A stretch of 64,000 bases of DNA from CAZUXY01 sp964624235. Its GTDB lineage: Bacteria; Spirochaetota; UBA4802; UBA5368. The translations under genes were made by a program, and so were the position numbers. Positions 44,960-54,713 of the stretch are shown here, piece by piece. How positions within the stretch are numbered: the first letter of the stretch is position 1; each line of letters starts with the position of its first letter. The DNA lies in assembly GCA_964624235.1 (NCBI GenBank), contig CAZUXY010000010.1, forward strand, positions 1-64,000, read 5' to 3'. The notes below the pieces were generated by a model. It was not told where the DNA came from and ran no database searches. It worked only from the letters and a program-made list of their open reading frames with translations.

Positions 44960-45258
44960 ATATTGAAACATCTTCTTACGTCTCCACTTCTATAATTATC
45001 CCGATGCCGAACGAGCATATAGATCCCCGGTTGAATACTTTCAGCGTAATTTCCAGTCACATAAAAAGTGATCCGCGGTCGAAAATGAAAGAATTCTGTT
45101 CGACTTTCCGTATTTTATTATTAAATATCAAGGGAACCTCTAAAAATTAATGCTTCCAATGATATCAGAAACTATAACCCTGAATTTTGTCGGTACATGT
45201 AACTTTATCCTTTATAATAGTTTTAATTAATTGAAATTTCTCAACATTTTATGGTAGA
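44960..45258. other. Intergenic region after tRNA-Pro(GGG)
   Basis: About 300 nt with no convincing gene. It contains a TATAAT at 45213-45218, 40 nt before the next start codon, without a good -35. Confidence 0.35.
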
Positions 45259-46143
45259 ATGCCCATTCAATTAGAGCTACAATATCAACATGACTTACTA
45301 CATTTCGAGGAGATCAAACCGTATATGATTCTGGAAAACTACCTTGGGAAAAAACAGATCTTTTTTCTTGAAAACACCGAGAAACAGCTGGTCGTCAAAG
45401 AGATGCTGCTCAAGCTGGAAAAGCTCGAACTGATTGAGAATCCTGACCGGTACTATGCACAGGTGATACATCGTGAATCACTGGAGAACACCGGCATCGG
45501 ATCTGGCCTTGCCATCCCTCACGCAAGAACCGATTCAGTCAGCGAACTTATATCCATCCTCGGTATTTCAACCAAGGGTATTGATTACCAATCCATCGAC
45601 AGGGCTCCAGTCAGGTATATACTCCTGAGCATTTTCCCCACAAGTATGAGCACCAAGTACCTTTACCTGGTCGGGATGATCGCGAGAATATTCTCCAATA
45701 CCGACAAGAGAGACCTCCTGGACGAGGCGTCCACACCCGCGAAGTTTTATTCGGTGCTCTCGAAGGAATCGAAACACTATTTCGACAGTATATCCCAAAA
45801 ACAGGAGTCGGAATCGAAAATCAAAGAGAACCTGGCGGGCGTACCCTCCTCCAACCTCGATCTCCTGATTCGCCTGGACAGCCTTTACCACATTCTCGAT
45901 GAAGGTAAGGACACCGGCACCATTGAAAAAAAAATCGAGGAACTGCGGCGGCTGGTTGACAACCGGTCGCTCACGTATTATGAAAGGATGAGAAAAAAGT
46001 GCCAGAACCCCTTTGCAATCGTAGATAAAAACAGCTGTACCGGATGCCACCTCGAAATACCACCGATATACCTTAAGCAGATAAAGGAGTCCAAGGGGAT
46101 TTCGGTGTGTACTCACTGCGGCAGGTTTTTGATTATAATCTGA
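45259..46143 (+). CDS. PTS EIIA (type 2)-like protein fused to a zinc ribbon
   Basis: A 294-residue cytoplasmic protein. Residues ~25-180 form a PTS fructose/nitrogen-type EIIA domain with the phosphorylation motif GSGLAIPHARTD; the His is residue 88. A coiled-coil segment (~185-245) links it to a C-terminal zinc ribbon with Cys260-x2-Cys263 and Cys284-x2-Cys287 (CTGCHLEIPP, CTHCGRF), like the CT398/zf-RING_7 type. It lacks EIIB/C domains and has no PTS neighbours. I infer a regulatory EIIA whose phosphorylation controls a protein or nucleic-acid interaction by the ribbon; that is a guess. Confidence 0.82.
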   Translation: MPIQLELQYQHDLLHFEEIKPYMILENYLGKKQIFFLENTEKQLVVKEMLLKLEKLELIENPDRYYAQVIHRESLENTGIGSGLAIPHARTDSVSELISILGISTKGIDYQSIDRAPVRYILLSIFPTSMSTKYLYLVGMIARIFSNTDKRDLLDEASTPAKFYSVLSKESKHYFDSISQKQESESKIKENLAGVPSSNLDLLIRLDSLYHILDEGKDTGTIEKKIEELRRLVDNRSLTYYERMRKKCQNPFAIVDKNSCTGCHLEIPPIYLKQIKESKGISVCTHCGRFLIII

Positions 46144-46179
46144 TTGCAGGCGTTATACACTCAAACCTGACCCTGCTAA

Positions 46180-47454
46180 TCAGAACAGATTTCTGAAACG
46201 GTAAAAAAACCATTCACCGATAAAGTGGAACAATGAACGTTTCTGCCAGTTTTCCAGTTTAAGCTCCACGCTTTTTCTCAGATCAGAAAAGAATACCCCT
46301 TCCATCTGTGCGCCGAACTTCTGATCAAGCACCACCGCATTGATCTCGAGATTCCTCGAGAAGCTTCGCCGGTCTATGTTTGATGACCCGACGGTCGACC
46401 AGATGCCGTCTATAACCGCGGTTTTCGCATGTAGAACGTAAGGGGTATATTCATAAACCCTTATACCGCTTTTAAGGTATTTCTTGTAAAGATATCGGCT
46501 TGCGCGCTGTACAAATGGAAGATCGCTCTTGCCGGGCAGGAGAAAACGCACATCCACCCCGCGTTTTGCAGCCCGAACGAAAGCCCTGTAGAATTTTGCA
46601 TCGGGAATGAAATAGGCATTGGTGATATATATAGATTCTTTCGCGAACTTAATGGCCGAGATATATGATTCCTGCACCGGTTTTATTTTTTTACGCGATC
46701 GCGAACCGAGAACCATCAGAAGTTTTCTTCCCGCTTCTTTTATCAAGGGGAAATGCCGGTCATAATCTTCAAAATTACCTCCGTAACGGATCCATATCTC
46801 CATAAAATAAACCTGTATGTCCCTTACGGCGGGGCCCTCGATCCTCAGGTGTGTGTCCCTCCAGCGCCCTCCATTAAACTTTTTACCGGCGTACTCCATT
46901 CCGATATTGATTCCCCCGACAAAGGCGATTCTCCCGTCAACCACCAGAAGTTTTCGATGATCACGCATACTGAGATTCCAGTATCTCTTCCAGGGAGCGA
47001 CCGGATGAAACTCGAGCAGTTCTACACCCTCTTTCTTCATGTAGTTGAAAAGCGCCGGCGAAGTCCCTATGCAGCCTACAGCGTCATAGATTACATTGAC
47101 CCTGACACCTTCGGCCGCTTTTTTCACCAGCAGTTCGGCCATCATCCATCCTACATCATCGCTTTTAAAAATGTAGGTTTCAAGGTTTACGCTTGTTTTC
47201 GCGGATTTGATCGCTTTTATAAACTCGGCAAAACAAACATCCCCGTCTATGAGGAGCTTTATCCGGTTTCCGCCGGATATCCCTCCTATCTTAAGACTTT
47301 GCATTTCTTTTAAAAACGAGGGCAGGAAAAAGCGGTTTTTTATTCTCGTAAAGGTTTTATTTATATTTATACGTCCGGAAGCCTTATGGAAGACTGTCTT
47401 CGCTTTTCTGCCGACGGACCTTGAAACTGCGGATTCGTTCTTTTCTTTCACCAT
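46180..47454 (-). CDS. cls: Cardiolipin synthase-like phospholipase D family protein
   Basis: A 424-residue PLD-superfamily enzyme with two HKD motifs, H166-K168-D173 (HRKLLVVDGRIAFVGG) and H342-K344-D349 (HAKTAVIDGIWSTVGSSN). It condenses phosphatidylglycerol to cardiolipin. It lacks the usual two N-terminal membrane helices, so it is closer to the ClsB/YbhO-like branch, attached peripherally. 31 nt lie between it and clpC upstream on the same strand. Confidence 0.88.
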   Translation of the reverse strand: MVKEKNESAVSRSVGRKAKTVFHKASGRININKTFTRIKNRFFLPSFLKEMQSLKIGGISGGNRIKLLIDGDVCFAEFIKAIKSAKTSVNLETYIFKSDDVGWMMAELLVKKAAEGVRVNVIYDAVGCIGTSPALFNYMKKEGVELLEFHPVAPWKRYWNLSMRDHRKLLVVDGRIAFVGGINIGMEYAGKKFNGGRWRDTHLRIEGPAVRDIQVYFMEIWIRYGGNFEDYDRHFPLIKEAGRKLLMVLGSRSRKKIKPVQESYISAIKFAKESIYITNAYFIPDAKFYRAFVRAAKRGVDVRFLLPGKSDLPFVQRASRYLYKKYLKSGIRVYEYTPYVLHAKTAVIDGIWSTVGSSNIDRRSFSRNLEINAVVLDQKFGAQMEGVFFSDLRKSVELKLENWQKRSLFHFIGEWFFYRFRNLF

Positions 47455-47485
47455 GTCCTGATATCATGCCGGGGGAAGACAGCGT

Positions 47486-49960
47486 TCAACGAGATATTTG
47501 TATTTTGTCTTTTAAGCTTTCCGTTGCCAGTTTGCCTTTAGTGTCGATGGTGCGGAAATAGATCGTGCCGGTTTTTACGCCTACGTATATCCTTTTACAG
47601 TCACGGTATTTACCCTTGAGCATCTCGATCGCCAGCGCGTCCTCAATCTTGTTCTGTATGGTCCTTCTGAGATATCGGGCGCCAAAACGTTCGTCGAATC
47701 CGTGTTCCGCAAGAAACGACCTTACTTTAGGTGAAAATTCCAGTTCAAGATCTTTCTCCCTGAGGTTGTCGTTTATTTCTTCAAGCATAAGATCCACTAT
47801 CCGTCGTATATGTTTCTTGTCCAGACGGTGAAAATAAACCACTTCATCGATGCGGTTCAGGAACTCGGGACTGAAAAGTTTTTTAACCTCGGTAAAAACC
47901 CTGTCTCTTTCACCGTCATCAGCCTTCTCACCCGCCGAGAATCCCATTTTCCCCATACGCTGGTATTCCTGGTTTCCCACGTTCGAGGTCATTATAATCA
48001 CCGTATCGCGGAAACTTATGGTCGAGCCGAAATTATCGGTCAACTCACCCTCTTCCAGTACCTGCAACAGGATGTTGAATACATCAGGATGGGCTTTTTC
48101 TATCTCGTCCAGCAATATCACGGAATAGGGCTTTCTTTTGATCTTCTCGGTCAGCTGCCCTCCCTCATCATATCCTATATAACCCGGAGGGGCGCCGATT
48201 ATTCTTGAGACAGAGTGTTTTTCCATGTACTCTGACATATCCAGCCTGACCAGCGCCCCTTCATCCTCGAAAAGAAATTCGGCCAGGGCCTTTGCCAATT
48301 CGGACTTGCCCACACCGGTCGGACCGAGAAAAATAAAAGATCCTATGGGACGTTTGCCGGTCCGCAGCCCCGTCCTGGATCTGCGAATAGCCCTGCTTAT
48401 CACCTTTAAGGCCTCATCCTGCCCGATTATCCTTTTATGAAGTTCAGCCTCCATTCTGAGCAGTCTGTCGGTTTCGGTTTCTTCCAGACGCTCAACCGGC
48501 ACCCCCGTCCATTGCGCAACGATAAGCGCAATCTGGTCCGCATCGACCACGATCTCGTATTCATTAATCTTCTGTTGCCAGTCGTTTATTTTGCCCGTCA
48601 GTACCGCTTTTTTTTCTTTTATGATATCACGCAGTGACGCCGCCTTTTCGTATTCCTGGTTTTTTACCAGTTCGTTTTTGGTTGAATTGAGTTCATCAAT
48701 TTCCTTTTCAATGGAATTTATGTCATCCGGTTTATCGCAGTGGTCCAGCCGCGCCTTGGATCCGGCTTCATCCATCACGTCTATCGCCTTGTCGGGCAGA
48801 TAGCGATCGTGGATATAGCGGTTTGCGAGCCTGGCGGCTTTTTCCAGGGACTCGTCGAGGTATCGTACCTGGTGGTGCGTTTCATAACGGGTGCGAAGCC
48901 CCCTCAGTATGCGTATCGTTTCATCAACCGTCGGTTCTTCCACCAGCACCATCTGAAAACGGCGTTCCAGCGCGGCATCCTTTTCTATATACATTTTGTA
49001 CTCATTCAGGGTCGTAGCGCCTATGCACTGAAGGTCTCCCCTGGCCAGGGCTGGTTTAAGTATATTGGCGGCATCGATCGCGCCCTCTGCCGCTCCCGCT
49101 CCTATGATTGTATGAAGTTCGTCGATGAAGATAATCACGTTTTCCGACAGCTTGATCTCTTTCATGATCCGCTTCAACCGCTCTTCGAACTCACCACGAT
49201 ACTTCGTTCCCGCTACAACAGCGGCGATGTCGATAGCCAACACCCGTTTATTCTGCAACGGTTCAGGAACCTGCTTTTTAACTACCCGCTGGGCCAGTCC
49301 CTCGACGATCGCCGTCTTCCCTACCCCCGCTTCTCCTATCAGTACCGGGTTGTTTTTGGTCTTTCGAGTGAGTATCCTGATTACTCGATCGATTTCCTTG
49401 TCTCGTCCGATAACGGGATCCAGCCGATCTTCGATCGCCAGGGATGTCAGGTTTTGCGCGAATTCATCAAGTGTCGGTGTTTTGGTCTTTTCAGCGGTTT
49501 TTTCGCCGGGTGCCGCACCGGATTGCATTCCAAGAATCTTCAGAATTTCACTTTTTAATACATTATATTCTATTCCCGAACGCATAAGTGTTTCGATGCC
49601 CGCGCACGTACCTTCCTTGAAAATCCCCAAAAGCAGGTGCTCGGTGCCTATGTAGTTGTTCTTCAGTTTTCGCGCTTCATCCTTTGCCGCTTCGATAATG
49701 CGGTTGTAGCGCGAACTCACGGGCACATTCCCCAGTATTATGGTCGTCCCCGATTTGCGCACCTCCTGCTCTATTTCTTTTCTCAGAAGCTCGAAATTCA
49801 CCCCCAGATTTTTTAGAATACGGGCAGCGACAGAGTCATCGTCCTTAAGGAGCGCAAGCAATATATGTTCTGGACCCAGCGAATCCGAGTTGAGCCTCCT
49901 CCCCTCGGATTGAGCATAAATTTCCAGTACCTTTTTTGACCTTTTGGTGAAATCGTACAT
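47486..49960 (-). CDS. clpC: ATP-dependent chaperone/unfoldase ClpC
   Basis: Hsp100 unfoldase of 824 residues that feeds substrates to ClpP. It has two Clp-N repeats (1-145), AAA1 with GEAGVGKTAIVEG, a middle domain with a UVR motif (EYEKAASLRDIIKEKKA), and AAA2 with GPTGVGKSELAKA. The ClpC mid-domain and neighbours McsA/McsB mark it as ClpC, not ClpA. It follows mcsB with a 14-nt gap. Confidence 0.97.
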   Translation of the reverse strand: MYDFTKRSKKVLEIYAQSEGRRLNSDSLGPEHILLALLKDDDSVAARILKNLGVNFELLRKEIEQEVRKSGTTIILGNVPVSSRYNRIIEAAKDEARKLKNNYIGTEHLLLGIFKEGTCAGIETLMRSGIEYNVLKSEILKILGMQSGAAPGEKTAEKTKTPTLDEFAQNLTSLAIEDRLDPVIGRDKEIDRVIRILTRKTKNNPVLIGEAGVGKTAIVEGLAQRVVKKQVPEPLQNKRVLAIDIAAVVAGTKYRGEFEERLKRIMKEIKLSENVIIFIDELHTIIGAGAAEGAIDAANILKPALARGDLQCIGATTLNEYKMYIEKDAALERRFQMVLVEEPTVDETIRILRGLRTRYETHHQVRYLDESLEKAARLANRYIHDRYLPDKAIDVMDEAGSKARLDHCDKPDDINSIEKEIDELNSTKNELVKNQEYEKAASLRDIIKEKKAVLTGKINDWQQKINEYEIVVDADQIALIVAQWTGVPVERLEETETDRLLRMEAELHKRIIGQDEALKVISRAIRRSRTGLRTGKRPIGSFIFLGPTGVGKSELAKALAEFLFEDEGALVRLDMSEYMEKHSVSRIIGAPPGYIGYDEGGQLTEKIKRKPYSVILLDEIEKAHPDVFNILLQVLEEGELTDNFGSTISFRDTVIIMTSNVGNQEYQRMGKMGFSAGEKADDGERDRVFTEVKKLFSPEFLNRIDEVVYFHRLDKKHIRRIVDLMLEEINDNLREKDLELEFSPKVRSFLAEHGFDERFGARYLRRTIQNKIEDALAIEMLKGKYRDCKRIYVGVKTGTIYFRTIDTKGKLATESLKDKIQISR

Positions 49961-49974
49961 TTTACCGACCCATA

Positions 49975-51015
49975 TCAGTTGAACTGACTACGTAAAAAAT
50001 CCGCACGGTACGCATCACATTCATCCGTACCTGAAAACACCAGTCCTGCGTCTTTTTGCAGGTGCGACCACTGGACTTTGACCATTAAATCATTAATTTT
50101 CGGTAAATCAACATTTTTTATAATCGAGAGTATCACGCCCATCCGTATATTAGAAAGCTGTTCCATGGATTCAGCATAACTGATTATGCGGGAATTGAGC
50201 ATCACTCCATAGGAACGCCAGATCCTGTCCTCCAGGGTCCTGGGATTTTGATTTATGTAATCATCCCGGGCGTCACCTTCCATCTCTATTATCATTGAAG
50301 CTACCTCATCGAGTTCTTCTATAATATCGACTTCTGATTTGCCCAGTGATACATGGTTCGTTACCAGATACATCGAGCCCACTGTTTTATTCACCTCTCC
50401 TCCTGCACCGCGCATCTCGGCCCCTAAATCGTTCACCACCCTTACCACGTCGGGGATCGATCTCATCAGGGACAGGATCGGAAGGTGCACCATGACGGAA
50501 ACCCTTAGTCCGGTTCCCAGGTTCGACGGGCATGCGGTAAGATATCCGAATTCATCGGTGAACGCATAGGTTACGAATTTATTCAGTTCATCATCCATCT
50601 TGTCTGCAGCACGGTAGGTTTCCATCAACTGGAAACCGGATTTTATCGCCTGGATTCGGAAGTGGTCCTCCTCGTTCACCATAATAACGATATCGTCACT
50701 GCTGTTGAAAATGACCGAACTGATGGAAGAAGTTTCCATTTCACTCGTTATTATGTTGCGCTCCCTGAGAAATCGCCGGTCGTCATCACCCAGTTCGGCA
50801 AGGTTAATACAGACGTACGAGTCCCGGTATGCCGATTCCACGACGAAACGCGCGGCGATCGAGTTAATCAGGCTTGTTTCAGAAGCATCCTGCCTGTGAG
50901 GAAAACCGACTGTGGCAAGATTACGGGCTAGACGAACTCTCGTCGAGAGTACTATATCCGAATGAGGACCGGACTCCGACCAGAACCCTGGGGCGCGGTA
51001 TAAGTCATCGAACAT
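49975..51015 (-). CDS. mcsB: Protein arginine kinase McsB
   Basis: A 346-residue ATP:guanido-phosphotransferase-type protein-arginine kinase that tags proteins for ClpCP. Signatures: HSDIVLSTRVRLARNL at the N-terminus, GYLTACPSNLGTGLRVSVMV with the catalytic Cys in the CPSN motif, and GAEMRGAGGEVNK. It begins 2 nt after mcsA ends. Confidence 0.96.
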   Translation of the reverse strand: MFDDLYRAPGFWSESGPHSDIVLSTRVRLARNLATVGFPHRQDASETSLINSIAARFVVESAYRDSYVCINLAELGDDDRRFLRERNIITSEMETSSISSVIFNSSDDIVIMVNEEDHFRIQAIKSGFQLMETYRAADKMDDELNKFVTYAFTDEFGYLTACPSNLGTGLRVSVMVHLPILSLMRSIPDVVRVVNDLGAEMRGAGGEVNKTVGSMYLVTNHVSLGKSEVDIIEELDEVASMIIEMEGDARDDYINQNPRTLEDRIWRSYGVMLNSRIISYAESMEQLSNIRMGVILSIIKNVDLPKINDLMVKVQWSHLQKDAGLVFSGTDECDAYRADFLRSQFN

Positions 51016-51017
51016 GT

Positions 51018-51563
51018 TTAATATTGGTCCGGTTCGTTCTGTTTATACTTTTTGATCTTATCCCGGAAGACCGCCGCCTCTTCATAGCGTTCATCCTTGA
51101 CCGCGAGGTCAAGCTTTTTCTCGAGCTCTGTCAGGGTTTCGGTTTTTTCCGCGACCCTGGTCGTGGTTTCCAGAAAAATCTTTCCCGTCGATTTCATCTC
51201 TATAAAATTCGACGGCATTTTCCCGATGTGTTTCTTTTCACCGTGATAATTCGCAATCACCGGATCGAGCGCACTTTTAATATACCTGTAACATTCAGGA
51301 CATCCCAGCTTGCCCGTCTTCTTGTAATCCACGAAGGTCGTTCCGCAGCGCTTGCAATGGTGGCTGTCAACGATCTCGCCGGCCTCGTCAACGTTGAGAA
51401 ACGAGAGCATATCGGGGACGGTCAGCGAAAAATTGGAAAGTTTGGAATTAAGACCTATCTCTCGCGCGCACCCTTCGCACAGATGAACCTCTGATTTAAC
51501 GTTCTTTATAATCTCAGTTAAATGTACGGTCGCTTCGTTTTTCCGGCATTTTTCGCACATCAT
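51018..51563 (-). CDS. mcsA: McsA, activator of protein arginine kinase
   Basis: A 181-residue protein with two zinc-binding Cys pairs at each end of the N-half: CEKCRKNEATVHLTE...LCEGCA and HHCKRCGTTF...GCPECY. A C-terminal UVR motif follows (LDLAVKDERYEEAAVFRDKI). It activates McsB. It is the first gene of the mcsA-mcsB-clpC unit. A ctsR repressor gene, usual before mcsA in Firmicutes, is absent. Confidence 0.93.
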   Translation of the reverse strand: MMCEKCRKNEATVHLTEIIKNVKSEVHLCEGCAREIGLNSKLSNFSLTVPDMLSFLNVDEAGEIVDSHHCKRCGTTFVDYKKTGKLGCPECYRYIKSALDPVIANYHGEKKHIGKMPSNFIEMKSTGKIFLETTTRVAEKTETLTELEKKLDLAVKDERYEEAAVFRDKIKKYKQNEPDQY

Positions 51564-51933
51564 AAACCAGTCGCTCCACTGTCCCGAAACCTGATAGACT
51601 ACACTCTTAAAATATCGTCCAGAATATAGTTTAATAAAATATAATCATCCTGTCCACCTAAAAAATGAAGCCGATTGACTCAGCAACTTACAATTTATAT
51701 AATTTTCACACGTTTTCCTCACGTCCTCCTGTAATGATAATCCGATGTCATCCGCATAAATGTCCGATCTGACCTCATAATAGAGGTATTTTCCCATACC
51801 ATGGCGACATTATTCTCAACAGCTCTATCCGATTGACCGAAAATAGGGTAAGGGAATTCCGCCGGTGCCAGGCATTCGCCGGTTATACGGTGATAATTAC
51901 CTTTAAGCAGCAGGAGCATTTTGAACCTCATTT
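51564..51933. other. Divergent intergenic region mcsA / ATP-grasp gene
   Basis: About 370 A+T-rich nt holding the two divergent promoters. No CIRCE (TTAGCACTC-N9-GAGTGCTAA) and no obvious CtsR heptad pair was seen. No convincing gene. Confidence 0.4.
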
Positions 51934-53145
51934 ATGCTATTTAAAAGTACTAAAACCAGGAACCCTTCCCTCTTTATCTCTCTGGGAGCAGGGGAAAACC
52001 AGGTCCCTCTCATCGAGGAAGCCCGCAGACAGGGCTTCAAGGTGATAGGAGTCGACAGGAATTCCCGGGCCCCCGGATTCGCCCTCTGTGACTTAAAGAT
52101 ACAGGAGTCTATAGACAATTACCGGGAGATCATCTATAAGCTAAGGGAAATAATCATCTACGGAGACATCAAGGGTGTGCTGACTAAATCTTTCGGGTCA
52201 GCGGTGAAAAGCGCCTGTTATATATCGGAACAGTTCGGCATTCCGATGATACCCTCACATCGGCTGGATGATTTCATCAATAAACGGAAAATGAAGAAAG
52301 TATTTCAGAAAAACGGAATAAATTCTCCCGGATATGAAATAATCGCTAACGCACCCGTCAGGGGGAAAAAGAGCCCTGTCAGGTTCCCTGCCGTTGCGAA
52401 ACCCCCGATAGGCCATGCCAAAAGAGGCGTCAGGCTGGTTAAATCTGTGAAAGAACTTGAAAAAATCATGGGCAGTGAAAACAGTTCTTCATACCTGCTG
52501 GAGGAGTATATCAGGGGAAACGAGATAATCGCGGTCGGTCTGGTGTTTAAGGGTACGTTCAACCTTGTGAGTGTAAGCGATAAGATTACATCCCCGCCGC
52601 CCTTCTTCGTCGATCTGATGCACGTATATCCCTCCAGGTATGCACATCTTGAAGGGCAAATATCCCGGATAGGGCAATCCGTCACGGAGTGTTTCGAGAT
52701 ATATACCTCTCCTTTGATTCTGGAGCTTACGGTAACCGATAAAGAAGAAATTTACCTGATCGAAGCGGTTCCTGAATTCGGCGGTGAATGCATCCCTGAA
52801 GTCCTTATCCCCCACGGTACCGGTTATAATTTTATCGGCGAAACCGTACGGGCGGTTTCAGGGGGGAGGTTCACGCCGCCGATCAGATCCAGGTCCCATT
52901 CCTCAGTGGTTATCAAATACCTGACCGGCACCAGGGGCACGCTGGTTTCGCTTAATAATGACTCTCCCGGGAGAATACCGGAGATTATATTTACCAGGAT
53001 GCTCAAGGATGCCGGATCTAAAACCAGAAACCCGGTCAACAATCATGACAGGATAGGTGTACTGGCCGCCAAGTCACATACCATCATGGAAGCCGCCGCT
53101 GCAATAGACAGAGCCGTTGAATCCATGGGGATTGTTATCAGGTAA
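51934..53145 (+). CDS. ATP-grasp ligase
   Basis: A 403-residue carboxylate-amine ligase-type protein. Order: Rossmann-like preATP domain (ISLGAGENQVPLIEEARRQG), then ATP-grasp (FPAVAKPPIGHAKRGVRLVK), SYLLEEYIRGNEIIAVGLV, and the metal site IEAVPEFGGECIPE. The C-terminal lid ~300-400. Similar to PurK/CarB-like or peptide-forming ATP-grasps of secondary metabolism. Substrate unknown. It begins a three-gene unit with two methyltransferases. ATG is the first after an in-frame stop; the nearest GGAG is 17 nt upstream. Confidence 0.85.
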   Translation: MLFKSTKTRNPSLFISLGAGENQVPLIEEARRQGFKVIGVDRNSRAPGFALCDLKIQESIDNYREIIYKLREIIIYGDIKGVLTKSFGSAVKSACYISEQFGIPMIPSHRLDDFINKRKMKKVFQKNGINSPGYEIIANAPVRGKKSPVRFPAVAKPPIGHAKRGVRLVKSVKELEKIMGSENSSSYLLEEYIRGNEIIAVGLVFKGTFNLVSVSDKITSPPPFFVDLMHVYPSRYAHLEGQISRIGQSVTECFEIYTSPLILELTVTDKEEIYLIEAVPEFGGECIPEVLIPHGTGYNFIGETVRAVSGGRFTPPIRSRSHSSVVIKYLTGTRGTLVSLNNDSPGRIPEIIFTRMLKDAGSKTRNPVNNHDRIGVLAAKSHTIMEAAAAIDRAVESMGIVIR

Positions 53146-53163
53146 AAGGGCCGGAGGGAAACC

Positions 53164-53808
53164 GTGACTTCTGAGAACGCATGGGAAATCCACTATACCA
53201 GAAACAAATCAATACTGCATTATCCGGATGAAAACCTGGTAAGATTGCTGAAACTATATATCGCCGGAAGGAATCCGGAGAACAAACGCGCACTTGACGC
53301 CGGTTGCGGAACCGGCAGGCACCTTAAACTATTGCGCGAACTGGGGTTCGGATGCACCGTGGGGATTGATCTGAGTGAAAACGCCCTTGTCACTTGCGGA
53401 AAAATCCTGCAACAGCCGGTGATCAGGGCAAATCTCGACAGAATACCCTTCCATGACGGCAGTTTTGATATCGTAGTCTCCTGGGGGTCGCTGCATTATA
53501 ATTCCAAGCAGGAAACGAACATCCTCATCGGGGAAATCCACCGGGTACTGGCTGAAGGCGGACGCCTTATGGGAACCCTCCGAAACCATCGTGATACGTA
53601 CCTGGCAAGGAAAACCCATATGGGGGACAATACCTGGGTCGTCGATACGTCAGATATCAGGAATTCCGTGGTTTCCTTTTACGAGGAGGAAGAAATACGG
53701 CATATCCTCGGCCGTTTCAGAGACAGCCGTTACGGCATCATGGAAAGAACTCCTCCCGGCAGCCTCAACAAGACATTATCCCACTGGTACTTCTGGGCTG
53801 AAAAATGA
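53164..53808 (+). CDS. Class I SAM-dependent methyltransferase
   Basis: A 214-residue methyltransferase. Motif I ALDAGCGTGRHLKLL, acidic residue in GIDLSENALVTCG, and IVVSWGSLHYNS. Starts at GTG 53164 with GGAGGGA upstream. It overlaps the next methyltransferase gene by 4 nt (ATGA) and follows the ATP-grasp gene after 18 nt. Confidence 0.85.
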   Translation: MTSENAWEIHYTRNKSILHYPDENLVRLLKLYIAGRNPENKRALDAGCGTGRHLKLLRELGFGCTVGIDLSENALVTCGKILQQPVIRANLDRIPFHDGSFDIVVSWGSLHYNSKQETNILIGEIHRVLAEGGRLMGTLRNHRDTYLARKTHMGDNTWVVDTSDIRNSVVSFYEEEEIRHILGRFRDSRYGIMERTPPGSLNKTLSHWYFWAEK

Positions 53809-54713
53809 CCACGGACATTGTCGACGGCAGTACTTACGATCCCGTACTAAAAGACTGTCCTCTTTGCGGCACGGAAGACATACGTCCCTTGTATCATATA
53901 AAACGATATACCCCGTCCTTCAAGGTGGATCGCTGTAACCACTGCGGTTTTATATTCATGAATCCCCGATTCAGGGCTGCTGTAATCAGCCGGCTCTATG
54001 ATAAGGAATATTTTCACGGCAATGCGGAATACCGTTATTATGATGAAAGGGATGCCGAACGCTACGCCGCATACGTATGGAACAAAAGGATTGAATCCAT
54101 CCACCGCTTCATCTCACATGGGAATTTTCTCGATATTGGAGCCGCCTTCGGCGGACTGCTTAACACCGCTTCCCGTTATTACGTTCCCCATGGCATAGAG
54201 CTTTCCGACTACGCCGGAAGCTACGCACGCACACTGTTCGGGACAAACATGCATATCGGCACCATCAACGATCATCCTTTCAGCGGCTCGCACTTTTCCG
54301 TGATTACCATGATCGAGGTTCTAGAACATCTCCCGGATCCCCGGCAGGTCATAAAAGAATGCTACCGCTTGCTGGTTCCGGGAGGACTCCTGGTTATCCA
54401 GACCGCCAATATGGACGGATTCCAGGCCAGGCTGCTGGGTGATTCATATGCGTATTTTATGCCGGGTCACCTGTCATACTTCACAAAGGTGAACCTTACA
54501 GGACTGCTTCGTGAAACGGGTTTTCAAAAGGTCCTGGCTTTTCATCCCGTGGAGTTCGGGCTGATCCCGAAACTGCTTAAATCCCGTTACGACTTCAAAA
54601 GCGTCATGGACTATCATCGATGGTTGAGAATAGCATTTTACCACTATCTCAGCAAACTGCGGTGGAGGAATTGGGCGGCTACCAGTTCCATGGTATTATA
54701 CGCATTCAGGTAA
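53805..54713 (+). CDS. Class I SAM-dependent methyltransferase with N-terminal zinc ribbon
   Basis: A 302-residue protein. The N-terminal ~45 residues have CxxC pairs CPLCGTEDI and CNHCGFIF, typical of capsule/antibiotic C-methyltransferase-like proteins. Motif I is LDIGAAFGGLL, with the later VITMIEVLEHLPDP. The substrate may be carried by the ATP-grasp product. Last gene of the three-gene unit. Confidence 0.85.
   Translation: MTTDIVDGSTYDPVLKDCPLCGTEDIRPLYHIKRYTPSFKVDRCNHCGFIFMNPRFRAAVISRLYDKEYFHGNAEYRYYDERDAERYAAYVWNKRIESIHRFISHGNFLDIGAAFGGLLNTASRYYVPHGIELSDYAGSYARTLFGTNMHIGTINDHPFSGSHFSVITMIEVLEHLPDPRQVIKECYRLLVPGGLLVIQTANMDGFQARLLGDSYAYFMPGHLSYFTKVNLTGLLRETGFQKVLAFHPVEFGLIPKLLKSRYDFKSVMDYHRWLRIAFYHYLSKLRWRNWAATSSMVLYAFR

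Noticed and set aside
51564..51933. CIRCE or CtsR operator before mcsA
   Set aside because: No TTAGCACTC-N9-GAGTGCTAA and no tandem GGTCAAA-type heptads found by eye.
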